A stretch of DNA of 64,000 bases from Ectopseudomonas chengduensis (GTDB taxonomy: Bacteria > Pseudomonadota > Gammaproteobacteria > Pseudomonadales > Pseudomonadaceae): assembly GCF_015712065.1 (NCBI RefSeq), contig NZ_JACFYZ010000001.1, positions 124,001 through 188,000 of the forward strand. The letters run 5' to 3'. Numbering within the stretch: the stretch's first letter is position 1; the number at the start of each line of letters is the position of its first letter. Positions 25,464 through 34,444 of this stretch are shown piece by piece. The notes beneath the pieces were generated by a model. That model saw only the letters and a list, made by a program, of their open reading frames with translations, did not search any database and was not told the DNA's origin. The position numbers and the translations under genes are program-made.

Positions 25464-27866
25464 ATGCGTTCGATTCCCTTCCTTCCGACATTGATCGCGC
25501 TTTCCCTCGGTCTCGCTGCCGCGCAGGTGCAGGCCGTCGAGCTCGACATCCCGGCCCAGCCTCTGGATTCGGCGCTCACCGATTTTGCCGAGCAGGCTGG
25601 CATTCGCCTGCTCTACGACGCCAGCCTGACTCGCGGGGTCAGCGGTCGCCAGGCACTCAAGGGGGATTATTCCGTCGGCGAAGGGCTGCAGCAGTTGCTG
25701 CAGGGCAGCGGCCTGACTTTCAGTATCGGCGCCGACGGCACCGTCACGCTGATCCCGCGTCCTGATAAGAGCGATGTGCTGGAGCTGGGCGCTACCACCG
25801 TCAGCGGTCAGCTCGATGGTCGCCGCGACCTGCCGGCCAGCTATGCCGGCGGCCAGGTGGCGCGCGGCGCGAACATCGGCCTGCTGGGCAACCAGGACAT
25901 GCAGGACGTGCCCTTCGCTTTTTCCAGCTACACCTCCGAGCTGATCGAAACGCGCCAGGCGCAGACCCTGGCCGACGTGCTGGCCAGCGATCCGGGTGTG
26001 CGCCAGTCCTACGGCTTCGGTAACTTCTCGCAGGTCTTCGTCGTTCGCGGCTTCCAGTTGTACAGCGATGACATCGCCTTCAACGGTCTGTACGGGATAT
26101 TGCCGCGGCAGATCATTTCTACCGAGTCGGTGGAGCGCGTCGAGGTATTCAAGGGTGCCAACGCCTTCATCAACGGCGTGGCGCCTGGCGGCAGTGGCGT
26201 CGGCGGGGCGATCAACGTGGTCTCCAAGCGCGCCGAGGACACCCCGACCCGCAGCTTCACCCTGGACTACGCCAATGACAGCCGCGTGGGCGGGCATCTC
26301 GATCTGGGGCGCCGCTTCGGTGAGGACAACCGCTTCGGTGTACGGGTCAACCTGGCGCAGCGTGAAGGCGAGACGGCCGTCGACGACGAGCATTCGTGCT
26401 TCAGCCTGGCCACCGTTGCCCTGGATTACCGTGGCGAGCGCCTGCGCCTGGCTGCAGATCTTGGCTACCAGAAGCAGCGCGTCAACGAGGGGCGTTCAGT
26501 TGTCTACCTGACCACTACTGGTGTGACCTCAACCCTGAATGGCAAGGTGCCTCCGGCACCTGACTCCACGCATAACTACGCGCAGCCCTGGAGCTGGTCG
26601 CAGCTGGAAGACAGCTATGGCATGTTCAGCGCCGAGTACGATCTGTCGCCGTCCTGGACCGCCTACCTGATTGGCGGCGGCAAGTACACGCGGGAGAACG
26701 GCGTGTACGCCTCCAACTACGTCTATGGTGCCGATGGCGCGGCCCGCATCGGCCGCCTGTATTCGCCGCTCGATCAGGAAACCCTGAGCCTGGCCACCGG
26801 CCTGCGTGGCGAACTGCAGACCGGCCCGGTCAGCCACAAGGTCAATCTGGCGGCCAACGGTATCTGGCAGGAAAAGCGCAACGCCTTCGAGTCCACCGCC
26901 GCTGGTAGCCGTGGCAATGGTAACTTGTATGAAGCGCTGCCGATTGCAGAGCCTCCCGCCACTAGCGTCTCCGGTGATCTGCATGACCCGGATACCACCG
27001 CCAAGGTGCAGAACAAGAGCCTGGCTGTCTCCGATACCCTGGGTTTTGTCGATGATAGTGTGCTGCTGACGTTGGGCCTGCGCCGGCAGAGCATTGGCGC
27101 CGACGCCTGGAGCGCGGCCAGTGGCGCCCGTACCTCCAACTACCAGGACAGCATCACCACGCCCGCCTATGGTCTGGTGATCAAACCCACCGAGTACCTC
27201 TCGCTCTATGCCAACCGCGTGGAGTCGCTGCAGCAGGGGCCGACCGCGCCCAACGCCGCCAACAACCGCGGGACGATGTTCGCGCCATACCGGTCCAAGC
27301 AGACCGAGGTGGGGGTGAAGCTCGACTGGGGGAGCTTCGGAGGCAACCTGAGCGTTTTCCGCATCGAGCAGCCGCAAGGTGTGCTCGATGGCAATGGCAA
27401 CTACGGGGTGGATGCCGAGCAGCGTAACCGCGGTATCGAGTTGAGCCTGTTTGGCGAGCCACTCAGCGGGTTGCGCCTGTTGGGCGGGGCGACCTGGACC
27501 GAAGCCGAGCTGCGTGGCACGGCCGGTGGGGTCAACGATGGCAACCAGGCCGTCGGGGTGCCCGAATTCCAGTTCAATGTAAGCGCCGACTGGGATGTAC
27601 CGGGCGTTCCGGGGCTGAGCCTCAATGGCCTGCTGTTGCGCACAGGTGGCCAGTTCGTCGATACGGGCAACGACTACAGCATTCCCGCCTGGACCCGCGT
27701 CGACCTGGGCGCGCGCTACAAGACCCGTCTGGACCAGCGCGCCGTGACCTTCAACGCGGTAGTGGAGAACGTCGCCGACGAGAACTACTGGGCCTCGGCC
27801 AATGGCGGCTACCTGACCCAGGGTGCGCCGCGTACCCTCAAGGTCTCGGCCACGGTCGATTTCTGA
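25464..27866 (+). CDS. TonB-dependent siderophore receptor with N-terminal signalling (STN) domain
   Basis: 800-residue outer-membrane receptor. Signal peptide is about residues 1-24 (ending AAAQVQA). A secretin/TonB N-terminal signalling domain follows (LDIPAQPLDSALTDFAEQAG; about 26-100), then the plug (about 115-260, with VERVEVFKGANAFINGVAPG) and a 22-strand barrel ending in the terminal Phe (LKVSATVDF). The STN domain is what contacts FecR, matching the fecIR pair upstream. The plug motif GGAINVVSKR is typical of hydroxamate/pyoverdine-class siderophore receptors, but the ligand cannot be assigned. No siderophore biosynthesis genes are nearby, so it may take up xenosiderophores. Confidence 0.93.
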   Translation: MRSIPFLPTLIALSLGLAAAQVQAVELDIPAQPLDSALTDFAEQAGIRLLYDASLTRGVSGRQALKGDYSVGEGLQQLLQGSGLTFSIGADGTVTLIPRPDKSDVLELGATTVSGQLDGRRDLPASYAGGQVARGANIGLLGNQDMQDVPFAFSSYTSELIETRQAQTLADVLASDPGVRQSYGFGNFSQVFVVRGFQLYSDDIAFNGLYGILPRQIISTESVERVEVFKGANAFINGVAPGGSGVGGAINVVSKRAEDTPTRSFTLDYANDSRVGGHLDLGRRFGEDNRFGVRVNLAQREGETAVDDEHSCFSLATVALDYRGERLRLAADLGYQKQRVNEGRSVVYLTTTGVTSTLNGKVPPAPDSTHNYAQPWSWSQLEDSYGMFSAEYDLSPSWTAYLIGGGKYTRENGVYASNYVYGADGAARIGRLYSPLDQETLSLATGLRGELQTGPVSHKVNLAANGIWQEKRNAFESTAAGSRGNGNLYEALPIAEPPATSVSGDLHDPDTTAKVQNKSLAVSDTLGFVDDSVLLTLGLRRQSIGADAWSAASGARTSNYQDSITTPAYGLVIKPTEYLSLYANRVESLQQGPTAPNAANNRGTMFAPYRSKQTEVGVKLDWGSFGGNLSVFRIEQPQGVLDGNGNYGVDAEQRNRGIELSLFGEPLSGLRLLGGATWTEAELRGTAGGVNDGNQAVGVPEFQFNVSADWDVPGVPGLSLNGLLLRTGGQFVDTGNDYSIPAWTRVDLGARYKTRLDQRAVTFNAVVENVADENYWASANGGYLTQGAPRTLKVSATVDF

Positions 27867-27971
27867 TCGGGAGCGGGACGGCGTCTGGCTTTTGCTTGCC
27901 GGTCGGCGGTTGATCCCGGCGCGTGCTTGTTCCCATACTGGCCTCCTTTCGTCGCCAGCCAAGGAGGCCCG

Positions 27972-29414
27972 ATGTTCGCCCTCAGCGATACCCTGCAGCG
28001 CCGCTTCGCCGCGCTGAAATCCACCGCTGATTTCTGGTCGCTGCGCCATGTGCAGGAAAGCCGGGAATCCTACTGGGTGCGGCGGCGTGTGGCGCAGGCG
28101 CCGTCCTTCGTCGATGATGCCGGCGCCATGCTCACCGTGCGTATCGCCGGTGTCGAAGCCTATGCGGCCACCAGCGATCTCAGTCAGGCCGGCTTGCAGG
28201 CTGCGCTGGAACGCGCTGAGCAGATGGCCCTTACATTCGCCGGGCGTAACCTGCTGGACCTTGCCAGCCTGTCGTACCCCACCGAGCAAAACGACGATGT
28301 GATGCCGGGTTACGAGCAGCCGCTGGCGAGCGCCGCTCACTGGTTCGAGCTGCTGATGGCGGAGGCGGCGCTGATTCCCCAGGATGCGCGTCTGGTCGAC
28401 AGTCATGTCGGGCTGACCTTCACCTGCCATGAGCAGATCTACCTCAACAGCGCTGGCGCCTGCCTGCGTCGTGCCCAGCGCTATGTGTTTCCGCAGGTGG
28501 GCGTTACCGCCAGCGACGAACACGACAGCCAGAGCCGCAGTTTCGGCGGAACGCATCTGGCGCGCCAGGGCGGTGCTGAGGTGCTGCAGCAGTTGGGCGT
28601 GATCGGCAGCGCCGCGCGTATCGCCGACGAGGCGTTGCAGCTGCTGCTGGCGCCCAACACCCCGAACGGTTCGCGTGACCTTTTGCTGATGCCGGACCAG
28701 ATGATCCTGCAGATCCACGAGTCCATCGGTCATCCGCTGGAGCTGGACCGCATCCTCGGTGACGAGCGCAACTTCGCCGGCACCAGTTTCATTCGCCAGG
28801 AAGATTTCGGCCATTACCCATACGGCTCATCGCTGCTCAACGTGACCTTCGATCCGGGCGTGCCAGGCGAGCTGGCCAGCTATAGCCATGATGATGACGG
28901 CACTGCCGCGCAGCGCCACTACCTGATCCGCGATGGCATCCTCCAGCGCCCGCTCGGCGGTGCGCTGTCGCAGTGGCGCAGTGGCCTGCCGGGTGTGGCC
29001 AACAGCCGTGCGTGCAACTGGAACCGGCCACCCATCGATCGCATGGCCAATCTCAATCTGGAGCCGGGTGACAGGACTCAGGCCGAGCTGATCGGCGGCA
29101 TCGAACGCGGCATCCTGATGAGCAACAACCGCTCCTGGTCGATCGACGATGCGCGCAACAAATTCCAGTTCGGTTGCGAATGGGGTCAGTTGATCGAAAA
29201 CGGCGAACTCAAGGGCGTGGTGAAGAACCCCAACTACCGCGGCATCAGCTCGCGGTTCTGGCGCAACCTGCGCGCGGTGGGCGATGTCAGCACTTTCGAG
29301 GTGATGGGTACACCCTATTGCGGCAAGGGCGAGCCCAACCAGGTGATTCGCGTGGGGCACGCTTCACCGGCCTGCGTCTTCGCCGATATCGACGTTTTTG
29401 GAGGGGCTGCCTGA
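27972..29414 (+). CDS. TldD-like metallopeptidase subunit
   Basis: 480-residue member of the TldD/PmbA family. It carries the HExxxH zinc motif of the catalytic TldD subunit (QIHESIGHPLELDR). TldD/TldE pairs are cytoplasmic proteases that process microcin B17-type peptides and degrade unfolded CcdA. A perfect AAGGAGG stands 5 bases before the ATG at 27972; the longer frame to 27927 is not needed. It follows the TonB receptor by 105 bp on the same strand and its TGA overlaps the next ATG. No peptide precursor gene is visible nearby, so the substrate is unknown. Confidence 0.9.
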   Translation: MFALSDTLQRRFAALKSTADFWSLRHVQESRESYWVRRRVAQAPSFVDDAGAMLTVRIAGVEAYAATSDLSQAGLQAALERAEQMALTFAGRNLLDLASLSYPTEQNDDVMPGYEQPLASAAHWFELLMAEAALIPQDARLVDSHVGLTFTCHEQIYLNSAGACLRRAQRYVFPQVGVTASDEHDSQSRSFGGTHLARQGGAEVLQQLGVIGSAARIADEALQLLLAPNTPNGSRDLLLMPDQMILQIHESIGHPLELDRILGDERNFAGTSFIRQEDFGHYPYGSSLLNVTFDPGVPGELASYSHDDDGTAAQRHYLIRDGILQRPLGGALSQWRSGLPGVANSRACNWNRPPIDRMANLNLEPGDRTQAELIGGIERGILMSNNRSWSIDDARNKFQFGCEWGQLIENGELKGVVKNPNYRGISSRFWRNLRAVGDVSTFEVMGTPYCGKGEPNQVIRVGHASPACVFADIDVFGGAA

Positions 29415-30733
29415 TGGACGCACGTCAGCATTTCAGTGCGTTGCTGGAGCACCTGCAGGCGCAAGTCGTGGGCGAGGAGGGTTTCACCCTGGCCTACGGC
29501 GCCGAGGTGTCCAGCTTTATCCGTTTCAACCATGGCCAGGTGCGCCAGGCCGGCGATGTGCAGCAGGTCTACGTCACCCTGTCGCTGTACCAGGGCCAGC
29601 GCCATGCCGAAAGTAAACTGGCGCTCAGTGGCGTGCTCGACGAGGATTTGCCGCGCCTGCAGCAGATAGTGCAGCGCCTGCGTGGCGTGCTGCCAACCTT
29701 GAGTGACGACCCTTATCTGCGCGTGAACCGTGAGGCCTGGCGCAGCGAGCTGGCGGGCGAAGCGGCGCGGCTGGATAGCGCGGCCATGGCACAGCAGATC
29801 GTTGCGGCGGCCACGAGCCTGGATCTGGTCGGCTTTCTGGCCGTGGGGCCGCAGTATCAGGGCTTCGCCAGTTCCTGGGGCGCGTTCGGCTGGTACGCCG
29901 CGAGCAGTTTCAACTTCGAATTCAGCCTCTTTCACGGCAACGGCCAGGCCGTGAAAAGCGGCTATGCCGGCGAGCAGTGGGACGCCCAGGCGTTCGCTCG
30001 CAAGCTGGAGCGTGCACGGCAACAGCTGGAATTTCTCGGTCGACCGGCCAAGCTGCTGCAGCCAGGGGCCTATCGCGCCTATCTGGCACCAGCTGCGCTG
30101 GAGGAACTGGTCAGCCTGTGCTGCTGGGGCTTCGGCGCCCAGGCACTGGCTTCGGGTGGTAGTCCCTTGCAGCGTCTGTTCAATGGCAAGGCCGAACTCA
30201 GCCCGTTGGTGACGATGGACGAACGCATCGAGGGTGGCTTGGCGCCGGCTTTCACCTCCGAAGGGCCACGCCAGCCGTTGCGCCTGATTGGCCAGGGGCG
30301 ACCTGGCGAACGTCTGGTCAGCTCACGCAGTGCCGCGGAATATGGGCTGATCGCCAATGGCTCGGGCAGTGGCGAATACCCGATGTCCTTGCAGATGCAT
30401 GGCGGTGAACTGGATGAGCAGCACGTGCTGCAACAGCTCGGTACCGGGCTGTATATCGGCAACCTGTGGTACGGCAATTTCTCCGACCTGCCCGCGGCAC
30501 GCCTGACCGGCATGACCCGCTTCGCCACCTTCTGGGTCGAGGATGGGCAGATCCAGGCGCCGGTCAACACCATGCGTTTCGATGACTCGCTGTTCGACTT
30601 CCTAGGCCCGCAACTGGAGGCCTTGACCCGCGAGCCCGAGCTGCTGTTGCCCAGCGGCACTTATGGCGCCAGGCAGACGGGCTCGATGGCCTTGCCGGGC
30701 GCGTTGCTGTCGCGGTTTACCCTGACGTTATGA
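29414..30733 (+). CDS. PmbA/TldE-like partner subunit
   Basis: 439-residue protein of the same TldD/PmbA superfamily lacking the HExxxH motif, as expected for the non-catalytic TldE half. N-terminal SFIRFNHGQVRQAGDVQQ matches the beta-rich first domain. ATG overlaps the TldD stop (TGATG), so the two are translationally coupled and should form a heterodimer. The pair is more diverged and shorter than canonical TldD/PmbA, so it is likely a second, specialised pair in this genome. It converges on the toxin gene. Confidence 0.85.
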   Translation: MDARQHFSALLEHLQAQVVGEEGFTLAYGAEVSSFIRFNHGQVRQAGDVQQVYVTLSLYQGQRHAESKLALSGVLDEDLPRLQQIVQRLRGVLPTLSDDPYLRVNREAWRSELAGEAARLDSAAMAQQIVAAATSLDLVGFLAVGPQYQGFASSWGAFGWYAASSFNFEFSLFHGNGQAVKSGYAGEQWDAQAFARKLERARQQLEFLGRPAKLLQPGAYRAYLAPAALEELVSLCCWGFGAQALASGGSPLQRLFNGKAELSPLVTMDERIEGGLAPAFTSEGPRQPLRLIGQGRPGERLVSSRSAAEYGLIANGSGSGEYPMSLQMHGGELDEQHVLQQLGTGLYIGNLWYGNFSDLPAARLTGMTRFATFWVEDGQIQAPVNTMRFDDSLFDFLGPQLEALTREPELLLPSGTYGARQTGSMALPGALLSRFTLTL

Positions 30734-30736
30734 TGC

Positions 30737-31033
30737 TCATTCGAGCATGTGGGCGCGCAGCACGCGCTCCTCTCGCATGATGTGGATGATGAAAACCGTT
30801 GCGTCTGTATAGCGGTAGAAAATTCGGCAGGGCGGGACGATGATTTCGCGGTACATGGAGTGTGGAAGCTCATCAGGAACGCGGCCCGACAGGGGAAAGT
30901 CTGCTAACCGTGAAACCGTTTCAACGGCCCTCCTGACCAGCGCTCGCGCGGCGTCCGGTTTGTCGAGGGCGATGTAGTGCGCGAGATCGTCGAGCTGCTC
31001 GAGGGCGGTGTTCGTCCAGACTATTTCAGCCAT
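30737..31033 (-). CDS. RelE/ParE-family toxin
   Basis: 98-residue type II toxin of the ParE/RelE superfamily: VWTNTALEQLDDLAHYIALD at the N-terminus and CRIFYRYTDATVFIIHIMREERVL at the C-terminus are family hallmarks. ParE members poison gyrase and RelE members cleave mRNA; this one cannot be assigned between them safely, though the N-terminal ALEQL...YIA pattern favours ParE. The start overlaps the antitoxin gene's end by 13 bases. Convergent with the TldE gene (3-bp gap), so it has slipped into a tight core-gene junction. Confidence 0.88.
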   Translation of the reverse strand: MAEIVWTNTALEQLDDLAHYIALDKPDAARALVRRAVETVSRLADFPLSGRVPDELPHSMYREIIVPPCRIFYRYTDATVFIIHIMREERVLRAHMLE

Positions 31034-31278
31034 TTGCTCAGCCTTTCCTTGGCCTGCTCATGGTTCAGGGTGTTGCCCTCGATTACGGCACGTTCTCCGC
31101 GAGCCAGAGCATCCAGAAGGGCAAGACGCTTCTGCATGAACTGGTAGTCATCGACATCCACCAGATAAGCCGAAGGCATTCCATGCTCGGTGATCAGTAC
31201 AGGTTCTTTGGACTCGTGAAGGTCGGCCAGAATCTTGGTGGCCTGTCGCTTCAGGTTGGTGACCAACTCGACTTTCAT
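31021..31278 (-). CDS. Phd/YefM-type antitoxin
   Basis: 85 residues. The N-terminal DNA-binding fold KVELVTNLKRQATKILADLH and EPVLITEHGMPSAYLVDVDD are typical of Phd/YefM antitoxins, which neutralise the toxin through a C-terminal tail and repress their own promoter. Start at 31278 after removing 11 spurious residues. First gene of the antitoxin-toxin operon. The promoter must lie in the 67 bp downstream of rlmG on the same strand (31279-31345). Confidence 0.88.
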   Translation of the reverse strand: MKVELVTNLKRQATKILADLHESKEPVLITEHGMPSAYLVDVDDYQFMQKRLALLDALARGERAVIEGNTLNHEQAKERLSKWLK

Positions 31279-31345
31279 GGACGGTGCCCGCTGCGCAGAT
31301 GAAAGTGCCACTTTAGTGATACTTTTCGACCGTTACAATCAACGG

Positions 31346-32470
31346 TTACTTTCTCGCCTTGAGCACCACGAATTTCGGGTTTGCCGCCACCTGCTCGACG
31401 CCACGGAACAGGCGCGCCAGCTTGGCGTGGTAGCCCAGGTGGCGGTTGCCGACGATCCACAGTTCGCCACCGGTGACCAACGCCGCGCGGGCCTGCTGGA
31501 ACATGCGCCAGGCGAGGAAGTCGCCGACCACCTGCTGCTGGTGGAAGGGCGGGTTGCACAGCACCATATCCAGCGAGTCAGCCGGCTGCTCGGCCAGGCC
31601 GTCACCAGCACGGATCGTTACAGGTCGATCACCGAGGGCCGCCTGCCAGTTTTCCTGCGCCGATTGCACCGCCATATACGACTCGTCCACCAGCGTCAGT
31701 TCTGCCTGCGGGCTGCCCAGGGCGTAGGCGATACCGAGCACGCCGTTACCACAACCGAGATCGGCGACGCGCACGCGGCCGAGGTGGCGTGGCAGATGCG
31801 GAAGAAAGGCGCGGGTGCCGATATCCAGGCCGTCGCGGCAGAACACATTGGCGTGGTTGACCAGCTCCAGCGCTGGTTTGTCCAGGCGATAGCGGGTCGG
31901 GTAGGGCGAGCTTGGCGCTGCCTTGGCCTCAGGTATGGCACTGAGCAGGCGGGCTTTCTTCACCGCCAGCGAGGCCTGCACCGGGCCGATGTATTGCTCC
32001 AGCAGATCACCGGCGGCGCGCGGCAGGTGCTTGATCATCGCCCCGGCTACCACGCGGGCATTTGGCGCCAACTGGCCGTGCAGGCGAATCAGTTGCTCCT
32101 CCAGCAGCGCCAGGGTCTTGGGCACACGGATCAGTATCCAGTCGAACGGCCCTTGCGGCGTTTCGCAGCTCGGCAGAAAGGTCACCGTATCGCCATTAAG
32201 TCCGTTGCTGGCGAGGTTCTTCTGCAAGGCGAGAAAGCCCAGGTGCGAGTCACCGCTGCTGGTCACCTGGCAGCGTCCGGCCAGCGAGCAGGCGAGGGCT
32301 CCGAAGCTGTCGTTGAGCAGCAGCACCCGGCTGCTTGGTGCGATGCCATGCTCATGAAGATGATGGAGCAGGTATTCGTCGGCGGCGTCGAAGGCTTGGA
32401 ACGGCTCGTTCGCCTGGTGCGGCTGACGCTGCAGTTCGAGGCTGGCGAAGGGAGTTTCGAGAGTAGGCAT
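31346..32470 (-). CDS. rlmG: 23S rRNA (guanine-1835-N2)-methyltransferase
   Basis: 374-residue SAM-dependent methyltransferase with a duplicated fold. The C-terminal half has motif I RVADLGCGNGVLGIAYALG and the N2-guanine/adenine methyltransferase catalytic motif CNPPFHQQQ, which together with length fit RlmG (YgjO) modifying G1835 of 23S rRNA in the assembled 50S particle. The N-terminal half is a degenerate methyltransferase domain for RNA recognition. It is divergent from the ferredoxin-NADP reductase gene (69-bp gap). Confidence 0.92.
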   Translation of the reverse strand: MPTLETPFASLELQRQPHQANEPFQAFDAADEYLLHHLHEHGIAPSSRVLLLNDSFGALACSLAGRCQVTSSGDSHLGFLALQKNLASNGLNGDTVTFLPSCETPQGPFDWILIRVPKTLALLEEQLIRLHGQLAPNARVVAGAMIKHLPRAAGDLLEQYIGPVQASLAVKKARLLSAIPEAKAAPSSPYPTRYRLDKPALELVNHANVFCRDGLDIGTRAFLPHLPRHLGRVRVADLGCGNGVLGIAYALGSPQAELTLVDESYMAVQSAQENWQAALGDRPVTIRAGDGLAEQPADSLDMVLCNPPFHQQQVVGDFLAWRMFQQARAALVTGGELWIVGNRHLGYHAKLARLFRGVEQVAANPKFVVLKARK

Positions 32471-32539
32471 GCAAACCTTCGGTGTTTGTTGCTGGCCGAT
32501 TGCGCCAGACTGGACAGGTATTCAATGAAGGGGGCGATT

Positions 32540-33316
32540 ATGACCGTCAGCGAAGACAAGTTCACCCGTCAGACGCTGCTCGAGGTACACAGCCTGACGC
32601 CGAGCCTGTTCACCCTGCGCACCACCCGTGACCCGGGCTTTCGTTTCCGCGCCGGGCAGTTCGTGCGTCTGGGCGTGGAGAAAGCCGATGGCAGCGTGGT
32701 CTGGCGCGCCTATTCGCTGGTGTCCGCGCCACATGACGAGTCTCTCGAGTTCTTTTCCATCGTGGTGCCGGGTGGCGAGTTCACCAGCGAGCTGAGTCGA
32801 CTGCGCGTTGGTGACAGCTTGCTGGTGGAGAAGATGGCGACCGGCTACCTGACCCTGGACCGCTTCGTCGACGGCCGCGACCTCTGGTTGCTCGGCAGTG
32901 GCACTGGCATCGCACCGTTTTTGTCGATCCTGCAGGACTTCGAGGTGTGGCAGCGCTTCGAGCGTATCGTGCTGGTGTACAGCGCGCGCAGCTTCACCGA
33001 ACTGGCCTATCAACCGCTGATCAGGAGTTTTGGCGAGCTGGAACACCTGGCCGAATTCGTTCACAAGCTCACCTACCTGCCGGTGGTCACCCGCGAGCAA
33101 GCGCCGGGTTGCCTGAATGCGCGTATCACCGACTTGCTCGACAGCGGCGAGCTGGAGCGTGCCGCTGGCTTGCAACTGACCCCCGAGCACTCGCGGGTGA
33201 TGATCTGCGGCAACCCGCAGATGATCGACGACATTCGTCAGCGTCTGAAGGTGCGCGGCCTGAATCTGAGCCTGACCCGGCGGCCGGGTCAGGTGGCGGT
33301 AGAGAACTACTGGTGA
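32540..33316 (+). CDS. fpr: Ferredoxin/flavodoxin-NADP+ reductase
   Basis: 258-residue FAD enzyme moving electrons between NADPH and ferredoxin or flavodoxin. FAD-binding motif RAYSLVSAPHD, NADP-binding GSGTGIAPFLSIL, CGNPQM, and the C-terminal VENYW (aromatic terminus stacking on FAD) are visible. Start at 32540 supported by AAGGGGG about 7 bases upstream; a very long open frame upstream (to 31235) runs antisense through rlmG and is spurious. Sequence is of the Proteobacterial FprB-like type rather than the plant type. Its stop abuts the stop of the convergent CNNM gene with no gap. Confidence 0.92.
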   Translation: MTVSEDKFTRQTLLEVHSLTPSLFTLRTTRDPGFRFRAGQFVRLGVEKADGSVVWRAYSLVSAPHDESLEFFSIVVPGGEFTSELSRLRVGDSLLVEKMATGYLTLDRFVDGRDLWLLGSGTGIAPFLSILQDFEVWQRFERIVLVYSARSFTELAYQPLIRSFGELEHLAEFVHKLTYLPVVTREQAPGCLNARITDLLDSGELERAAGLQLTPEHSRVMICGNPQMIDDIRQRLKVRGLNLSLTRRPGQVAVENYW

Positions 33317-34342
33317 TCAGTCTTCGCGGATCGCCTTGAGTCGATGTTCCCAACGGCGTTTGGCAAAACGGCGCATGTTGGGGATATCGTCGGTCTCGTC
33401 GAGAATCGGCTTGCCGATGATGGTTTCCATGATGTCTTCCAGTGTCACCAGGCCGTGCCAGCTACCGAACTCGTCGTACACCAGGCACATGTGCTGACGC
33501 TCCTGCATGAGCAGGGTCATCAGGTTTTCCACGTTCATGCTGTCCGACACGACCTTGAGCGGCTTCATGATCTGGGTGATCGGTTCGCCATCGTTCTCGG
33601 CCGCCAGGGCGTCATAACGGAACACCACGCCCAGCGGCGATTCGTCCTCGCCGATCACCGGGTAACGGGAGAATTGGCTCTCGCGGGCACGCGCCTTGAA
33701 CGCGGCGATCGATTCATCCGGTGCGGCGGATTCGCAGACGATGCGTGGGGTCATGATGTCGCGCAGGCGAATCTCGTGCAGGTCGAGGATATTGCTGATC
33801 ACCCGATGCTCGTCTTCGTCGAGCTTGCCCACTTCGCGGCCAAGCAGGGTCAGCGCCTTGATCTCCTGGCGAATGTCGTGCTCCGGCTCCTTGCCGCCGA
33901 ACAGGCGCATGATCAGGTCCGACATGACGATGAACGGCTTGAGCAGCAGGATCATGAAGCGCAGCAGGGCCGGCAGGAAGGGCGCCAGGGCGCGCCAGTA
34001 ACGGGCACCGATGGTCTTCGGCAGAATCTCCGACAGCACCAGGATCAGCAGGGTCATGACCGCCGAGGCGATACCCAGGTAACCGTCACCGAAGACGATC
34101 GCCACCTGCGCACCAACGCCGGTCGCACCAACGGTATGCGCCACGGTGTTGAGGGTCAGGATGGCCGCCAGCGGCTGGTCGATCTTGTCTTTGAGCTCTT
34201 TCAGCCTTTCGTACAGCTGAGGTTTTTCGGCCTTCTGCTGTGCGATGTAACTGGGCGTGAGGGAAAGCAGGGCGGCTTCGAGGATGGAACAGATGAACGA
34301 AACCAGAATGGAGAGGACAGCGAACGCTATCAGGAGTGTCAT
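33317..34342 (-). CDS. CNNM/CBS-domain membrane protein (hemolysin/CorC-type)
   Basis: 341-residue protein: an N-terminal DUF21 (CNNM) domain with three or four helices (about 1-180) followed by paired CBS domains (MTPRIVCESAAPDESIAAF; QERQHMCLVYDEFGSWHGL). CNNM proteins are implicated in magnesium/cobalt efflux, with CBS domains sensing adenine nucleotides. It lacks the extra C-terminal CorC/HlyC domain usual in longer homologues. A short basic tail (RFAKRRWEHRLKAIRED) ends it. Isolated gene; stop-to-stop contact with fpr. Confidence 0.9.
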   Translation of the reverse strand: MTLLIAFAVLSILVSFICSILEAALLSLTPSYIAQQKAEKPQLYERLKELKDKIDQPLAAILTLNTVAHTVGATGVGAQVAIVFGDGYLGIASAVMTLLILVLSEILPKTIGARYWRALAPFLPALLRFMILLLKPFIVMSDLIMRLFGGKEPEHDIRQEIKALTLLGREVGKLDEDEHRVISNILDLHEIRLRDIMTPRIVCESAAPDESIAAFKARARESQFSRYPVIGEDESPLGVVFRYDALAAENDGEPITQIMKPLKVVSDSMNVENLMTLLMQERQHMCLVYDEFGSWHGLVTLEDIMETIIGKPILDETDDIPNMRRFAKRRWEHRLKAIRED

Positions 34343-34444
34343 GTAGAGGGATAAGTGGCCAAGGGCCGGCCAATTTAGCGGAAAGGGCGCTGCGAGCGCA
34401 TTTCAAGCTGCAACAATTCGTGTCCGCGCGCCCCGCTCGTGGTC

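Noticed and set aside
27867..27971. Search for a small peptide precursor for the TldD/E-like pair
   Set aside because: The 105-bp gap has no credible short gene and nothing resembling a leader-core peptide.
31235..33316. Possible long protein fused to the ferredoxin reductase
   Set aside because: The first 435 codons run antisense through rlmG; an SD and the family start point to 32540.
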